Source: Oscillospiraceae bacterium
GTDB taxonomy: Bacteria; Bacillota; Clostridia; Oscillospirales; Ruminococcaceae
Reading direction: 5' to 3'
Assembly: GCA_016296165.1 (NCBI GenBank)
Contig: JAEDJV010000025.1
Coordinates: forward strand, 1 to 22,389
Length of the DNA stretch: 22,389 bases
Shown here: in pieces, positions 22,328 through 22,389 of the stretch
Numbering within the stretch: position 1 is the stretch's first letter
Layout of the letters: each line of letters opens with the position of its first letter
The notes under the pieces: model-generated
Told to the model about the DNA's origin: nothing
The model's input: only the letters and a program-made list of their open reading frames with translations
The model's database searches: none
Position numbers and translations under genes: made by a program

Positions 22328-22389
22328 AAAATAGATTTATAAAAATTTACCTTTTATTTTTCAGTATTTTATGTTATAATCAATGTAAT

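Noticed and set aside
1..22389. CRISPR array, tRNA, rRNA or insertion-sequence ends
   Set aside because: No spaced short repeats, cloverleaf-like sequence, rRNA motif or transposase was found on either strand.

Overview
The window looks like chromosome from a low-GC, fibre-degrading Clostridia member close to Ruminococcus (Oscillospiraceae). The main pointers are a dockerin-bearing secreted beta-glucanase, a second secreted protein with a carbohydrate-binding-like N-terminus, AT-rich intergenic DNA, strong AGGAGG-type ribosome binding sites, frequent TTG starts, and perfect stem plus T-tract terminators. I see no tRNA, rRNA, insertion sequence, phage gene or CRISPR array. The genus assignment is inference from gene content, not a database match.

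Layout. (1) 1-5457 is a beta-glucan module: a truncated secreted protein on the minus strand; a divergent large extracellular enzyme with an N-terminal dockerin and three tandem GH16 lichenase domains; an AraC-type regulator on the minus strand; and a cytoplasmic GH5 glycosidase divergent from it. A plausible division of labour is cell-surface cutting of mixed-linkage glucan by the GH16 protein and internal processing of oligosaccharides by the GH5 enzyme, with the AraC protein as local regulator. (2) 5458-8051 holds a decayed HD-GYP (c-di-GMP phosphodiesterase type) remnant, then a ParA-like ATPase with a ComFB-domain partner under a near-consensus sigma-A promoter, then an unrecognised 209-residue protein. 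(3) 8133-9235 is a translationally coupled pair: a small papain-fold (C39-like) cysteine peptidase and a YlmH-type S4 RNA-binding protein. (4) 12343-9232 on the minus strand is a three-gene envelope operon: a two-TM coiled-coil protein, a membrane-anchored fusion of a solute-binding-like domain with a von Willebrand A domain, and a soluble helical protein. (5) 12536-18924 is a six-gene polyamine operon: SAM decarboxylase, arginine decarboxylase family, spermidine synthase, agmatinase, carboxyspermidine dehydrogenase and carboxyspermidine decarboxylase. It encodes both known ways of adding an aminopropyl group to putrescine. (6) 22268-18966 on the minus strand is a MoxR ATPase / DUF58 / membrane DUF4129-like operon.

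The parts most worth following up are the doubled spermidine route in one operon, the ParA-ComFB pair beside an HD-GYP fossil, the solute-binding/vWA three-gene operon, and the triple-catalytic-domain lichenase whose repeats are still close to identical at DNA level.
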